Shown one piece after another: positions 52,645 through 62,983 of a stretch of 64,000 nucleotides of DNA. Position numbers and translations under genes: made by a program. A model generated the notes under the pieces. That model saw only the letters and a program-made list of their open reading frames with translations, searched no databases and was not told where the DNA came from. Source of the stretch: Rheinheimera sp. 1928-s (lineage in GTDB: Bacteria > Pseudomonadota > Gammaproteobacteria > Enterobacterales > Alteromonadaceae); contig NZ_JARIXP010000002.1 in the NCBI RefSeq assembly GCF_029269265.1, forward strand, positions 483,469 to 547,468, in the 5' to 3' direction. Numbering within the stretch: the first letter of the stretch is position 1; each line of letters begins with the position of its first letter.

Positions 52645-53066
52645 GGTGAAAACCCCTTTGTTTGATCATCTCAGATCCAGTAAAAACGCGGCTTAGCGCG
52701 AAGATCCTGATTTATGTGGGAAAAAGTGGAAGAAAAAAACCATAAAATAGTTTGAAATTTTTTATTTAGTTACGCATAACCCAATGATTCAGACTAACAG
52801 CCAGCCGCACGCGACCAAGCTGCTGTTACCAAAGCTGTGACAGGGATTTTTCCGGCTAAAGGATCTTAATAACTCTATGATTTTTAATAATATAAATTGG
52901 TATCTCGCGCAGAGACGTCAACAAAGGTAGTTATAAACGATAATAACTGCAAAAGCTTGTCGCTTTAAGAAGGAGGTGGAAAAAGCAGAGAAACAGACCA
53001 CTAAACACAAGGCAATATCAATAAAACAACATCATGCAAGGTAAGCAAGCGCTCACAACAGACATT
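52645..53066. other. Gene-free AT-rich intergenic region upstream of mraZ
   Basis: About 420 bp with no supported gene between the mra promoter and the flavin reductase terminator. It has an AT-rich core around 52740-52900. A strong Shine-Dalgarno-like AGGAGGTG at 52971 has no credible start at the right distance. GTGGG also occurs at 52715-52719 on the plus strand, isolated. Confidence 0.6.
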
Positions 53067-53100
53067 AAAAAAGCCCTGAGCACGAGAGCGCATTCAGGGC
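53067..53100 (-). terminator. Terminator of the chrA-flavin reductase pair
   Basis: GCCCTGA / TCAGGGC stem enclosing a further GC-rich loop, followed on the minus strand by TTTTTTAATG. Confidence 0.82.
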
Positions 53101-53112
53101 GAAACAGGGAGT

Positions 53113-53739
53113 TTAGCGACGGACCGCCGAAGCAGGTCGGGCTAACTGAAATATATCAGCAGCAACCCTGCTGTAACCTGAACCACCAATACGACTAATT
53201 AAATCCATTTTGTAAGGATCAGGCATGCCATTGGCATCCAGTAAAGCGGGGTTGATATAAATGGCCAGTACTTGTGCAAAAATCACTTCGCAGCTTGGGT
53301 TTTCCGGCGGATAAGGTTGTAACTTTGCCAGCCGGCATTCCAAAGCCACCGGAGCCAATGCCACCCGGGGCACCTTAATTTGGCTGGATGCGGCCTGTTC
53401 CAAGCGGGCCAGTTCAAATTCACTTTCATCAGCAGGCACAGCGGCCGCACTGATATTCATTTCATTCGCCAGTGCATGAGGTACCAGATTCACCACAAAA
53501 TCATGAGTGGCTTCAATATTCAGGCTGGTATCTTTTCGACTGCCATCTGCTTTATGCTGAGTGGAGATCATCAAAGTAGGCGGCTGATCCGTCACCATCT
53601 GAAAAAAGCTAAAAGGCGCTAAATTCAGCACTCCCTCTGCGGACAAGCTCGATACCCAGGCAATAGGACGAGGGGTAATAGTGCTGGTTAACAGCTTATA
53701 GGCAGCTGAAGGGTCCAGTTGCTGCAGATCAATCCACAT
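53113..53739 (-). CDS. Flavin reductase-like FMN-binding protein
   Basis: 208 residues, DIM6/NTAB (flavin reductase domain) family: split-barrel FMN site with TITPRPIAWVSSLSAEG, NLAPFSFFQMVTDQPPTLM and the TSLNIEATHDFVVNLV segment, plus GSGYSR near the C-terminus. No signal peptide. Its ATG overlaps the chrA stop by one base, so it is translated with the chromate transporter. A flavin-dependent reductase helping chromate handling is possible but unproven; other family members serve monooxygenases. Confidence 0.83.
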   Translation of the reverse strand: MWIDLQQLDPSAAYKLLTSTITPRPIAWVSSLSAEGVLNLAPFSFFQMVTDQPPTLMISTQHKADGSRKDTSLNIEATHDFVVNLVPHALANEMNISAAAVPADESEFELARLEQAASSQIKVPRVALAPVALECRLAKLQPYPPENPSCEVIFAQVLAIYINPALLDANGMPDPYKMDLISRIGGSGYSRVAADIFQLARPASAVRR

Positions 53740-55079
53740 TAATAACTACTCCAAAAAGACAAAATGAAGCCCAAAATGGCAGCCCCAGCGATAACCCGCA
53801 TTAATCCCTGCTTCGCCACAAACAAAGCCAGCGCAGCCAGTAGGGCAATAAGCACAGCTTGCCAGTCGATAGCGCCAGCAAAACCTGTAGGCCAGAGTAC
53901 ATGGTAGGCAAAAAACAACGCTAAATTGACGATAACCCCGACCACAGCAGCACTTATTGCCGTTAATGGCGCAGTCAGTTGCAACTTGCCTTGGGTAGAT
54001 TCCACCAGCGGGCCGCCTGCAAGAATAAAAATAAAGGAAGGTAAAAAAGTAAACCAACTAACCAAAAGCGCAGCTGCCACCCCTGCAGTAAGCATTAAAT
54101 CAGGCCCAAAACTGGCCTGTACATAAGCGCCAACAAAAGCGACAAAAACCACCACCATAATCAGCGGACCTGGTGTGGTTTCCCCTAAAGCCAGACCATC
54201 CATCATCTGCCCGGGTGTCAGCCAGCCAAATTTATCCACAGCACCCTGATAGACATAAGGCAAAACCGCATAAGCACCACCAAAAGTCAGCAGCGCCGCT
54301 TTGGTGAAAAACCAGCTCATTTGAGTCAGTTGATGCTGCCAGCCCAAACTTAGGGTTAATGCCAGCATAGGCACAATCCAAAGCGCTAAACCGCAAGCCA
54401 CCACAACCACAAATCGGCTCCAGCGAAATAACGCATGGTCAGGAGTGGGCGTTGTCTCATCAATCAAGGCTGGGCCATAACTTTTTTGTGCAGCGCTGTG
54501 GTTGTCCTGTGAAAACACCGCAGGTGCAACTTTACTGCCGATAGAACCAATCAAAGCCGCGGACAGGACTATGAATGGGAAAGGCAGTTTGAAAGCAAAA
54601 ATAGCCACAAAAGCGGCAACAGCTATAGCCCATAATAACGGATGTTTCATCACCCGCCCGCCGATACGCCAGGCGGCATGCAGCACTATGGCGGCGATGG
54701 CAGGTTTAATGCCATAAAACAAAGCTGCCACCCAAGGATGCTCGCCATACACCAGATATCCCCAAGACAGCAGCACCAGCAAAAGCAAAGACGGCAGAAT
54801 AAACAACAACCCAGCCACCACACCGCCCACAGTGCGGTGCATCAGCCAGCCTAAATAAGTCGCTAATTGCTGCGCCTCAGGACCAGGCAGCAGCATGCAA
54901 TAATTCAGCGCATGCAAAAACCGGCCTTCACTGATCCAACGGCGTTTTTCCACCAGCTCAGTATGCATCAGGGCAATCTGACCTGCAGGCCCACCAAAGC
55001 TGATACAACCCAGCTTTAGCCAAAACCAAAAGGCTTGCCAGAATGGGATAGCAGAAACAGAGGAATTTGTCGGAAGCAT
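53739..55079 (-). CDS. chrA: Chromate transporter
   Basis: 446 residues, long-chain (two-domain) CHR family. N-terminal motif FGGPAGQIALMHTELVEKRRW and LPGPEAQQLATYLGWLM, repeated more loosely in the second half (LTFGGAYAVLPYV, GLALGETTPGPLI). About ten to twelve hydrophobic segments. Such proteins export chromate, probably by sulfate/proton-coupled antiport. No chrB regulator is adjacent. Confidence 0.93.
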   Translation of the reverse strand: MLPTNSSVSAIPFWQAFWFWLKLGCISFGGPAGQIALMHTELVEKRRWISEGRFLHALNYCMLLPGPEAQQLATYLGWLMHRTVGGVVAGLLFILPSLLLLVLLSWGYLVYGEHPWVAALFYGIKPAIAAIVLHAAWRIGGRVMKHPLLWAIAVAAFVAIFAFKLPFPFIVLSAALIGSIGSKVAPAVFSQDNHSAAQKSYGPALIDETTPTPDHALFRWSRFVVVVACGLALWIVPMLALTLSLGWQHQLTQMSWFFTKAALLTFGGAYAVLPYVYQGAVDKFGWLTPGQMMDGLALGETTPGPLIMVVVFVAFVGAYVQASFGPDLMLTAGVAAALLVSWFTFLPSFIFILAGGPLVESTQGKLQLTAPLTAISAAVVGVIVNLALFFAYHVLWPTGFAGAIDWQAVLIALLAALALFVAKQGLMRVIAGAAILGFILSFWSSY

Positions 55080-55157
55080 AAAAATCAGAACTAAAGAACA
55101 CAGATAGCCAGACTAGCAAAACTTGCTCAGCGCTAGCTACCTTGTTGAAAAAGAAAG

Positions 55158-55520
<363 letters not shown>

Positions 55521-55526
55521 GCGCGC

Positions 55527-55532
55527 ATTATA
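55527..55532 (-). promoter_or_regulatory. -10 element of rnpB
   Basis: Perfect TATAAT on the minus strand followed by GCGCGCC, a GC-rich discriminator typical of stable RNA promoters, about 7 bases before the RNA. Confidence 0.75.
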
Positions 55533-55600
55533 CCCTTCTTCCCCGAAGCTGCAAGGTTGTTGACCAGACTCTATCTATTACCTTATGGACATCTGATAAA

Positions 55601-55632
55601 AGTCGCGGGCGGGGACAAGCCCGCGCCCCTAC
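55601..55632 (-). repeat. REP-like element 3, overlapping the rsmI stop
   Basis: Minus strand GTAGGGGCGCGGGCTTGTCC and on to CGCCCGCG: GTAG head and GCGGGC / GCCCGC stem. The TAG in its GTAG is the rsmI stop codon. Confidence 0.72.
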
Positions 55633-56474
55633 ATCTCGCCCCAACTTAACCCCAGTTTATACAAAGCGTTTTTCTTTTCACCGTGAATTTCTGCAGTTAA
55701 AGCAGCCGCTTTTTTCAGTGGTAATTCGCTCATTAAGAGTTTTAAAGTTTGCTGAGCAGCAGGGTTAATCTCTTCTTCAGCAGCCACAGTAGGCGCTATC
55801 ATCAGTACCATTTCGCCCTGACAGCGGGCTGGGTCTTCATCTAACCATGCTGTGATCTCTGCAGCTGTGCCATAGACAAAGTTTTCAAAGGTTTTGGTTA
55901 GCTCTTTTGCCAGCACCAATTCACGTTCAACGCCAAATACCTTCACTACATCTTCTAAACAGTCTTTGATACGACGTGCCGTTTCATAACAAATTAAAGT
56001 ACCCACACCTTGTGGAATGGCGCTTAGCACGTTTTGGCGTTGCTGACTTTTCGCCGGTAAAAAGCCAATAAAGTGGAATTTATCTGTAGGTAAACCAGCA
56101 CAGCACAATGCGCTTATCAAAGCACAAGGACCAGGGATTGGTACTACACGGACACCGGCGTCACGGCATAACCTTACCAGGCTGTAGCCCGGGTCGCTAA
56201 TAAGCGGTGTGCCTGCATCTGAAATCAGCGCGACGTCTTCGCCCGCCTGCAATTTTTGCAATAAAGTGGCGGCACGTTGCTTTTCATTGTGATCATGCAG
56301 CGCCAGCATTTTGGCTGAAATACCTAAGTGGCTGAGCAACTTACCACTGTGTCTGGTATCTTCCGCTGCCACCCAGGCCACAGTGCTTAAGGTTTTAATA
56401 GCGCGCTGACTGATGTCGTCTAAATTACCTATGGGCGTGGCTACTATGTATAAATTTCCGCTTTGTGCAGTCAT
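55629..56474 (-). CDS. rsmI: 16S rRNA 2'-O-ribose C1402 methyltransferase
   Basis: 281 residues, tetrapyrrole-methylase fold. YIVATPIGNLDDISQRAIKTL, AAEDTRHSGKLLSHLGI, SDAGTPLISDPGY and PIPGPCALISALCCAGL are the family blocks. Acts on the same nucleotide as RsmH. The stop codon lies in a REP-like element. Divergent from lpoA. Confidence 0.96.
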   Translation of the reverse strand: MTAQSGNLYIVATPIGNLDDISQRAIKTLSTVAWVAAEDTRHSGKLLSHLGISAKMLALHDHNEKQRAATLLQKLQAGEDVALISDAGTPLISDPGYSLVRLCRDAGVRVVPIPGPCALISALCCAGLPTDKFHFIGFLPAKSQQRQNVLSAIPQGVGTLICYETARRIKDCLEDVVKVFGVERELVLAKELTKTFENFVYGTAAEITAWLDEDPARCQGEMVLMIAPTVAAEEEINPAAQQTLKLLMSELPLKKAAALTAEIHGEKKNALYKLGLSWGEM

Positions 56475-56554
56475 ATGGCGCTTATTCCGTTGTACTTGAA
56501 TTACTTTGGCTGGAATTCATTGAGCTTAGGCACGGCACTGAGTAAGATACCTGC

Positions 56555-58429
56555 ATGTTTCCTTCATTGTACCTGTGCATTGTGAAATCCAGCAAACTGA
56601 AGCCACTTATTCTTTTGGGCAGCGCCATAGCGTTAGCCAGTTGTTCTTCCACACCAGAGCAGACTGCTCCGGTAAAACGTACTCCAGTAGTTCAGCCTGC
56701 CGCCGAGGCAGAAGATGACGTGGAAATAGTTAAAATCGAACGGCCTTTGTCCGGTGCTGACTTTATTGAACAAGCCAGCCAGCAACAAGGTTCAGAGCAA
56801 CAATGGCAATTGCTTGAAGCGGCTAAAGCGCATTTGCAACAAGGTGAAATTGAACAGGCCTTAGCGATAAGCCGGGTGCTGGCGCAACAAGCCACTGCTG
56901 AAGTGCAACAAGCCAATTTGTTGCCTTTTTTTCAGGGCCTGATCGCAGCTGATGATCATGAAGATATTCAGAAATTCAGCAATCAGTATTCGGTAAACTC
57001 ATTCAGAGCTACAGATAAAACTGCTTATTTACAAAGTCTGGCACAGTATCAAAGCAGCAGAAGAGAGCCGGAGAATGCGGTGAAAACCTATCTGCAGTTG
57101 CTGGCTTTGCAACCTGAACAAAGTTCGTATCAAAGTGCATTGTGGCAACAGCTGGGTATGCTGACGCCGGATCAATTACAAAATCTGAGCCAAAGCGGTG
57201 ATAACAGCACGCAAGGCTGGGCTAAGTTATTGCAATTGCATCAACAGCATTTGGGCAACAGAGCCGCTTTAACTCAGGCGATTAGCGACTGGCAGCAGCA
57301 ATACCCAAACCTGCCGTCTCTGCAGCAGTTACCAGATGAAATTCAGCAATTAAGTGCAGTAGATGCCTTTTCACCTAAAACTATTGCAGTCCTGCTGCCT
57401 TTTAGCAGCAACTTCCGCCAGCACGCCGAAGCTATTCAACAAGGTATTCTGGCCGCATCTACCAACCAGCAAGCCCGTTTAATTTTTATCGACAGCCAGA
57501 CAGATACTGCAGCACTGCAGCAACAACTGGCGGCTGAACAAGTGGACTTTGTCATAGGGCCTTTGCTCAGAGAGCAAGTGGATGCCATTTCACAAAAAGC
57601 GGATTGGACCATTCCTACGCTGTTTTTAAATGGTAAAACCGATTTGGTGCAACAATCTGCCGATAAGTTTTATTTTTCCTTAAGTGTGGAAGATGAAGCG
57701 CACCAAATGGCGATGCTGTTTAAACAGAAAAACTATAAACAGCCTGTGCTAATGGCTTCCCGTAACCCGTTAAGTCAGCGTATGGCCGAACAATTCAGCC
57801 GTGACTGGAAACAAATAGCAGGTAAAGAACCTGAAACCTATTGGTTTGCCGATCAGGCTGGCATGGAAAGCACCATTAAGCAGTTACTGGAAACAGCAGC
57901 GAGCGAACAACGTATTCGTGATATCAGTAAACTTGCAGGTGAAAGTGTCAAAGCTGAACCTCATAGCCGTCAGGATATAGATGCTATTTATTTGCTGGCC
58001 GACCCGGCGCAAACCCGTTTGCTGAAACCTTATATCGATGTGTCTGTAGCGCCAACCAAGGTGACTTTGCCGGTTTACGCCAGTTCACGCAGTCATCAGA
58101 AATCTGCAGAGTTTACTGACCGCCGCGACCTGCAAGGTTTAACTTTTACCGAAATGCCCTGGATGCTCAGCACAGGTCAGCAACAAGAGTTTCGCCAGCA
58201 ATTTGAGCAGCTGTTTCCACAACAGGATGAAACCCTGCAACGTTTATTTGCCATGGGTTACGACGCCTACCACTTAGTGTACCGTTTAAAGCAGCAGCAA
58301 CAATTTCCTGCTCTGCGTTATCAGGGCTTAACGGGCAATCTGGCCTTGTCGACAGGCGGACAGGTTCAGCGACAGTTAACCTGGGGCAAATACAGTAAGG
58401 ATGGTTTGCTGACCCCACGGACGCCTTAA
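56555..58429 (+). CDS. lpoA: Penicillin-binding protein activator LpoA
   Basis: 624 residues. Outer-membrane lipoprotein that activates PBP1A. Lipobox LASC (Cys30); a GTG at 56582 would give a more usual 20-residue signal (starting before KSSKLKPLILLGSAIALASC), so the start is not settled. N-terminal TPR-like helical domain (about 60-260, very Gln-rich) and C-terminal periplasmic-binding-protein-like domain starting TIAVLLPFSSNFRQHAEAIQ. Conserved divergence from rsmI. Confidence 0.92.
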   Translation: MFPSLYLCIVKSSKLKPLILLGSAIALASCSSTPEQTAPVKRTPVVQPAAEAEDDVEIVKIERPLSGADFIEQASQQQGSEQQWQLLEAAKAHLQQGEIEQALAISRVLAQQATAEVQQANLLPFFQGLIAADDHEDIQKFSNQYSVNSFRATDKTAYLQSLAQYQSSRREPENAVKTYLQLLALQPEQSSYQSALWQQLGMLTPDQLQNLSQSGDNSTQGWAKLLQLHQQHLGNRAALTQAISDWQQQYPNLPSLQQLPDEIQQLSAVDAFSPKTIAVLLPFSSNFRQHAEAIQQGILAASTNQQARLIFIDSQTDTAALQQQLAAEQVDFVIGPLLREQVDAISQKADWTIPTLFLNGKTDLVQQSADKFYFSLSVEDEAHQMAMLFKQKNYKQPVLMASRNPLSQRMAEQFSRDWKQIAGKEPETYWFADQAGMESTIKQLLETAASEQRIRDISKLAGESVKAEPHSRQDIDAIYLLADPAQTRLLKPYIDVSVAPTKVTLPVYASSRSHQKSAEFTDRRDLQGLTFTEMPWMLSTGQQQEFRQQFEQLFPQQDETLQRLFAMGYDAYHLVYRLKQQQQFPALRYQGLTGNLALSTGGQVQRQLTWGKYSKDGLLTPRTP

Positions 58430-58780
58430 ATGAGCAAAAGCACAGGGCAGTTTTATGAACAACAAGCCTTAGTGTTTTTAGAGCAACAAGGCTTACAGTT
58501 GGTGCAGCAAAACTACAGTTGTCGCTTTGGTGAAATTGATTTAGTGATGCGAGAACAACAGACGCTGGTTTTTGTTGAAGTAAAATTCAGACGCAGCACC
58601 CACTTTGGTGGTGCAGCAGCAGCCGTCACTTCAGCCAAACAGCAAAAGTTGAGCCGCACTGCTTTATGTTATTTACAAAGTACTGGCCAGCAGCATTGTC
58701 GCTTTGATGTAGTGGCCATTACCGAACAGCCAGCAGACATTTGCTGGATTAAAAACGCTTTTGCAGGAACAGCTAACTAA
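58430..58780 (+). CDS. yraN: YraN-family (UPF0102) endonuclease-like protein
   Basis: 116 residues. Restriction-endonuclease-like fold motif: GEIDLVMREQQTLVFVEVKFR (D...ExK) and the FGGAAAAVTSAKQQKL segment. Function not established. Starts directly after the lpoA stop. Confidence 0.93.
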   Translation: MSKSTGQFYEQQALVFLEQQGLQLVQQNYSCRFGEIDLVMREQQTLVFVEVKFRRSTHFGGAAAAVTSAKQQKLSRTALCYLQSTGQQHCRFDVVAITEQPADICWIKNAFAGTAN

Positions 58781-59367
58781 TGCAAGACCATATCAGGCAA
58801 CTTTTTACTGAAAATATACAAACCATGATAGCGACAGGCGAAGCTTTGTCTGCGCCTATCGAAAACGCCGCCGTCAGTCTGGTGAACTGCCTGATCAATG
58901 GCGGCAAAGTGATTTGTTGTGGTGAAGGTGCGTCTGCAGCTTTAGCCACGCATTTTGCTCAGCTGTTGTTGGATCAGTTTGAAGCAGAACGGCCTTGTTT
59001 ACCGGCTTTTGCCTTGTTAACTAATAATTCCAGCTTACAACCTGGTAATCAGGAGAACCCTGATCATTTAGCCAGGCAGGTCAGGGCTTTAGGCCAGGCC
59101 GGTGATGTGCTGGTGGCTATTTCAATGACAGGTGAAGAACACAATCTGATCAAAGCTGTTGAAGCCGCCTTAACCAAAGATATGACAGTAGTAGCTTTCA
59201 CTGTAGATAACAGTGGGGAATTGTCTGGTTTGCTGGGCAATCAGGATACTGAATTGAAGGTGCCGGCACACAGACCGGCCCGGGTGTTTGAGTGTTATAC
59301 CTTTTTACTGCATGCGTTATGCGAACTTATCGACATAACTCTGTTTCCGCAACAAGGAGATCTCTGA
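58780..59367 (+). CDS. diaA: DnaA initiator-associating protein, SIS domain
   Basis: 195 residues, tetrameric SIS protein. GGKVICCGEGASAALATHFA, LLTNNSSL, GDVLVAISMTGEEHNLIKAV. Stimulates DnaA assembly at oriC in E. coli; GmhA-like paralogues exist, but the yraN-dolP context supports DiaA. The stop overlaps the next ATG (TGATG). Confidence 0.92.
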   Translation: MQDHIRQLFTENIQTMIATGEALSAPIENAAVSLVNCLINGGKVICCGEGASAALATHFAQLLLDQFEAERPCLPAFALLTNNSSLQPGNQENPDHLARQVRALGQAGDVLVAISMTGEEHNLIKAVEAALTKDMTVVAFTVDNSGELSGLLGNQDTELKVPAHRPARVFECYTFLLHALCELIDITLFPQQGDL

Positions 59368-59933
59368 TGTTGAATAAAATAATGCTGGTGTTACTAACGA
59401 GCTGGTTATTACAAGGTTGTGCTGCTGCAGTATTAGCAGGCGGAGCTACAGCCGTTAAATCAGCAGGCGATCCACGCACCCTGGGCAGCCAGATTGACGA
59501 TAAAAGTATTCAAATCAAAGTAAGCCGCTTACTGAGTGAAAACGCGGAGACCAAGGACAAAGGCAATATCAATATGACCAGTTACAATGGCATAGTGCTG
59601 TTAACAGGTCAGGTTCCCAATGAACGTGTACGTGAAGTGGCAGCCGAGATATCCAGAGTAGACGGTGTGAAAGACGTGCATAACCAGCTGCGTGTTGGCA
59701 GCGAAATCAGCTTTGGTACAGGCAGCAAAGACAGCTGGCTCACCACCCGTATTAAAAGCAAGTTTTTGGCTGATAAAAACGTCAGTGGTTTAAATATCAA
59801 AGTCGTGACTGAAAACGGTGAAGTGTTTTTAATGGGTTTAGTCAGTCAGCAAGAAGCGGACAGAGCAGTCAACTTAGCACGTAACGTCGACGGCGTAGCT
59901 CGTGTTATAAAAGCTTTTGAATACAAAGACTAA
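59367..59933 (+). CDS. dolP: Outer-membrane lipoprotein DolP (YraP), two BON domains
   Basis: 188 residues from ATG 59367. Lipobox LLQGC after MLNKIMLVLLTSW. Two BON domains (about 45-110: GIVLLTGQVPNERVREVA; 120-188: GEVFLMGLVSQQEADRA). Supports outer-membrane integrity and BAM activity in E. coli. A frame start at 59292 inside diaA precedes the signal peptide and is not used. Confidence 0.94.
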   Translation: MLNKIMLVLLTSWLLQGCAAAVLAGGATAVKSAGDPRTLGSQIDDKSIQIKVSRLLSENAETKDKGNINMTSYNGIVLLTGQVPNERVREVAAEISRVDGVKDVHNQLRVGSEISFGTGSKDSWLTTRIKSKFLADKNVSGLNIKVVTENGEVFLMGLVSQQEADRAVNLARNVDGVARVIKAFEYKD

Positions 59934-59935
59934 AT

Positions 59936-59961
59936 AAATGGGGGGTGAATCCCCCCCATTT
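59936..59961. terminator. Convergent terminator between dolP and chemoreceptor
   Basis: AAATGGGGGG / CCCCCCATTT 10-bp stem with 6-base loop. The U-tracts are short in both directions, so strength is uncertain. Confidence 0.65.
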
Positions 59962-59966
59962 GAAAC

Positions 59967-61595
59967 TTAAACTTTAAAGCGTCTGACCAAATCCATCAAA
60001 CGTGACGCCATACCTGCCAATTCCTGACTGGCGGCATTGGTCTGATTGGCACCTGCAGAAGTTTGCACAGCCAAATCTTTAATAGCCACCAGACTTCGGT
60101 CTACATCACGGGCCACGTGCGCCTGCTCCTCTGATGCAGTAGCAATCAACAGATTACGTTCGTTGATATGGCTGATAGAACTGCAAATTTGCTCAAAAGC
60201 TAAACCCGCTTTATTGGCCATATCGACTGTATTGTCAGCCAAACCTGTGCTGGCTTCGATAGAGTGTACAGCTTTCGCAGTGCCCTGACGGATTTGACTA
60301 ATCAGTTGTTCAATTTCCTGAGTTGAGTTTTGAGTACGATGTGCCAAAGCCCTTACTTCATCAGCCACAACTGCAAAGCCGCGACCTGCATCTCCTGCTC
60401 TGGCAGCTTCTATCGCCGCATTTAATGCCAGTAAATTTGTCTGCTCTGCAACGGCCCGGATCACATCCAGCACTGTGCCTATATTGCCAGCCTGAACTGC
60501 CAGTTCCTGCACCAGTACAGCTGAGGTTTTCATTTCTGTTGCCATATTACGGGTCTGAGCAATGGTTTGCTTCATCTCGTCAAGGCTGCGACTTGCCAGT
60601 TCATTCGAGGCTTTGGAGGCGTCAGAAGTGGACAACGCATTTTGCGCTACATCCTCCACCGCAACAGTCATTTCATTGACTGCAGTAGCTGCCTGTTGCA
60701 ACTCGGCACTTTGTAAATCCAGCCCTTCGGTACTTTGTGACGTGACTATACTCAGTTCCTCAGCCGCTGAGGCAAGCTGAGTGGCAGTATTATTGATCTG
60801 GCTGATGGTGTCTTTTTGACTCTGCTGCAAAAACTGTAAGCCGGAAAACAGCACGCCTATTTCGTTGGTACTTTCCACGACAATCTGGCTGCTTAAATCG
60901 CCCTGCGCCATGCGCTGGAAATGCACACCGGCCAGTTCAAGCTGCTGGATCAACATAGTTTTGACCAGATACCAGCTCATCACTAATGCAATCAGTGACA
61001 AAGCCAGAAACACAGCACAAAGCACTGCAGTCGCTCTGTAACGCTCCGACGCTACATGCATCAAATCATTGTTTACCCTGTTCGCTTTTTCAACAAACTG
61101 AGCAACCAACTCCTGAGCTTTTGCGTTGGCGTCTCTGGCTTCAAGATTCGCCACCACATAACTTTCGCTGGTGCCGGTTTGCAATTCTTTTGCTGTTTTT
61201 TCAACACCCTCAAAATAGATAGTGAAGATGGCTTGCATTTGCCTGACCAGCTCTTTGTTTTCTCCTTTCAAACCTAACTCGGCGAAGGCATTAAACTTTT
61301 CAATCGCTTCTTTCAGAAACTTTTCGGCCCGCTGCGCGCTGACCTGAGCTTTGTCATTTTGCCCCCCTTCTTTTTCAATAAAACCACCGGCTAACGCCAG
61401 CCTGCTGCGCAACAACAAGCCATACACATCGCTGATAGGGTTAACCTGCAATGCTGAAAGTTCATATAAATCAACCATGCCTTTTTCGCTGGCCTTTGCA
61501 CTGTTCCAGGAGTAAAAACTCAGGACCACCAGACCAGCACTGAACATCAGCAGAATAGATAAGATAATAGTTTTTAACGACATATTTTTGAGCAT
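59967..61595 (-). CDS. Methyl-accepting chemotaxis protein
   Basis: 542 residues from ATG 61595, chosen for GGGG six bases upstream and the following helix ([21 protein letters not shown]). Periplasmic four-helix-bundle sensor of the Tar type (about 30-195), second membrane helix ([19 protein letters not shown]), HAMP, then the signalling domain with hairpin tip [18 protein letters not shown]. No C-terminal CheR-binding pentapeptide. Ligand unknown. Confidence 0.9.
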   Translation of the reverse strand: MLKNMSLKTIILSILLMFSAGLVVLSFYSWNSAKASEKGMVDLYELSALQVNPISDVYGLLLRSRLALAGGFIEKEGGQNDKAQVSAQRAEKFLKEAIEKFNAFAELGLKGENKELVRQMQAIFTIYFEGVEKTAKELQTGTSESYVVANLEARDANAKAQELVAQFVEKANRVNNDLMHVASERYRATAVLCAVFLALSLIALVMSWYLVKTMLIQQLELAGVHFQRMAQGDLSSQIVVESTNEIGVLFSGLQFLQQSQKDTISQINNTATQLASAAEELSIVTSQSTEGLDLQSAELQQAATAVNEMTVAVEDVAQNALSTSDASKASNELASRSLDEMKQTIAQTRNMATEMKTSAVLVQELAVQAGNIGTVLDVIRAVAEQTNLLALNAAIEAARAGDAGRGFAVVADEVRALAHRTQNSTQEIEQLISQIRQGTAKAVHSIEASTGLADNTVDMANKAGLAFEQICSSISHINERNLLIATASEEQAHVARDVDRSLVAIKDLAVQTSAGANQTNAASQELAGMASRLMDLVRRFKV

Positions 61596-61932
61596 TTTGG
61601 ACCCCATGGCTATGAGTAATACAGTTTCACGCAAAGCGTTTTTGCAGTGTAAAACCTCGCAGTAAGGCGCTGAGCACGGTAACAAACTGAACAGGAGTGC
61701 TGTTAACGTCTTGGAAATATAGGACACAGAATCAGACTGTTGAAATTTTATTCCACTTATTCCTCTGGTTTATTGAAAAAAACTGCAAAACTTTGACGTA
61801 GTTCGTTTTATCCGCTAGAACCCTATAAAGCTATTCACTTTTACAGGTAACAGGGTAATTTATAAATTTTTTTGATTCAGGCCGCATCAGACCTGCCTCA
61901 CCTATAAAAACAAAGTGATTTGGAGACGAATT
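61596..61932. other. Intergenic region between divergent chemoreceptor and porin genes
   Basis: 337 bp, AT-rich near the middle. It must hold both promoters, but I cannot point to a confident -35/-10 or a sigma-28 site. No gene seen. Confidence 0.6.
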
Positions 61933-62886
61933 GTGAACATAAAACATTACAGTGCTATTAGTTGTTTATTGCTGCTCAGTCACAATACCCAGGCTTTTGA
62001 ATGGGATGTTTATGGCAAGCTTGATCTCCAGGCTTTATATGTTGATGAAGGCTTGTATCGCTACTCAGATCAAGGCCTACAACTTGAAGCTCCTTTTACC
62101 CGGCTTGGATTTAAAGCCAGCCAGGATCTAACCGACAACCTGAAACTGATTATGGTGTACGAATGGCAGGTCAATGGCCTGGATGACGCCAACAAAGATC
62201 ACAGACTCGGTAGTCGTAATACTTATATTGGTGTAGCGGGTGGCTGGGGTGAGCTGGTTTTTGGTAAAAATGATACTCGCTTTAAGAAGTCCGAAGGCAA
62301 AGTTGATTTATTTAATGAAACCTTGAATGACATAGGGCAATTAACAGCGGGTCAGGACCGACTGGAAAACGTCATTGGCTATCAGAGTCCTGTGATCAAT
62401 GGCTTTCAGTGGTCTGCCACTTACCAGACAGGAGTCAGTGATGAAATCGCGGGTGGTTATGACTGGACCCTGAGTTATGGTGATGCCAGCTTCAAAAACT
62501 ATCCTTATTACATTGCCTATAGCCAGACACATGAACTCAACAATCTGGATGCCCAGCGAGTTCTGATCAATGGCAAAATTGCCGAATTGAATAATGGTAA
62601 ATTGTCTGCAGGTTTATTATTGCAGCGCACTGAACACGTCACCCGCAATGTTGAAGGGGATGCAATTATGGCGCAACTGGCTTATCAGCTTGAAGCCATG
62701 ACTTATAAACTGCAGTGGCAACGTGATGACAGCAAACTACGTCATCCCGAGACAGGCACTTTGGTCAGCGCGGGTTTAGACTTCGCCTGGAACAAAGATC
62801 TGACGGTCTACACCATGATATCAGCCCTTGATTTTGAATCGGAAAACGATAGTTCTGCCGCTTTAGGCTTTAAGTATCATTTTTAA
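61933..62886 (+). CDS. Gram-negative porin
   Basis: 317 residues from GTG 61933, preceded by GGAGA six bases upstream; the GTG at 61915 lacks this. Signal peptide ends HNTQA before FEWDVYG. YGKLDLQALYVDE, TRLGFKASQDLTDNLKLIMV and ELVFGKNDTRF are typical of OmpC-like 16-strand porins, and the last residue is Phe (FKYHF). General diffusion porin, somewhat short for the family. Confidence 0.9.
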   Translation: MNIKHYSAISCLLLLSHNTQAFEWDVYGKLDLQALYVDEGLYRYSDQGLQLEAPFTRLGFKASQDLTDNLKLIMVYEWQVNGLDDANKDHRLGSRNTYIGVAGGWGELVFGKNDTRFKKSEGKVDLFNETLNDIGQLTAGQDRLENVIGYQSPVINGFQWSATYQTGVSDEIAGGYDWTLSYGDASFKNYPYYIAYSQTHELNNLDAQRVLINGKIAELNNGKLSAGLLLQRTEHVTRNVEGDAIMAQLAYQLEAMTYKLQWQRDDSKLRHPETGTLVSAGLDFAWNKDLTVYTMISALDFESENDSSAALGFKYHF

Positions 62887-62906
62887 AAGCTGTTTGCTCC
62901 CCAATT

Positions 62907-62946
62907 AAAAAAAGCATGTTTGACCAGCGCCAAACATGCTTTTTTG
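62907..62946. terminator. Bidirectional terminator between porin and histidine kinase genes
   Basis: AAAAGCATGTTTG / CAAACATGCTTTT stem with A/T runs on both sides. Confidence 0.88.
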
Positions 62947-62983
62947 TTAGTCATCACATAGAAAAAAATCAGAAGTACAACTG

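Noticed and set aside
52976-53044. 22-codon frame after a strong AGGAGGTG
   Set aside because: The GTG is part of the Shine-Dalgarno-like sequence itself, so the spacing is wrong; no similarity to anything I know.
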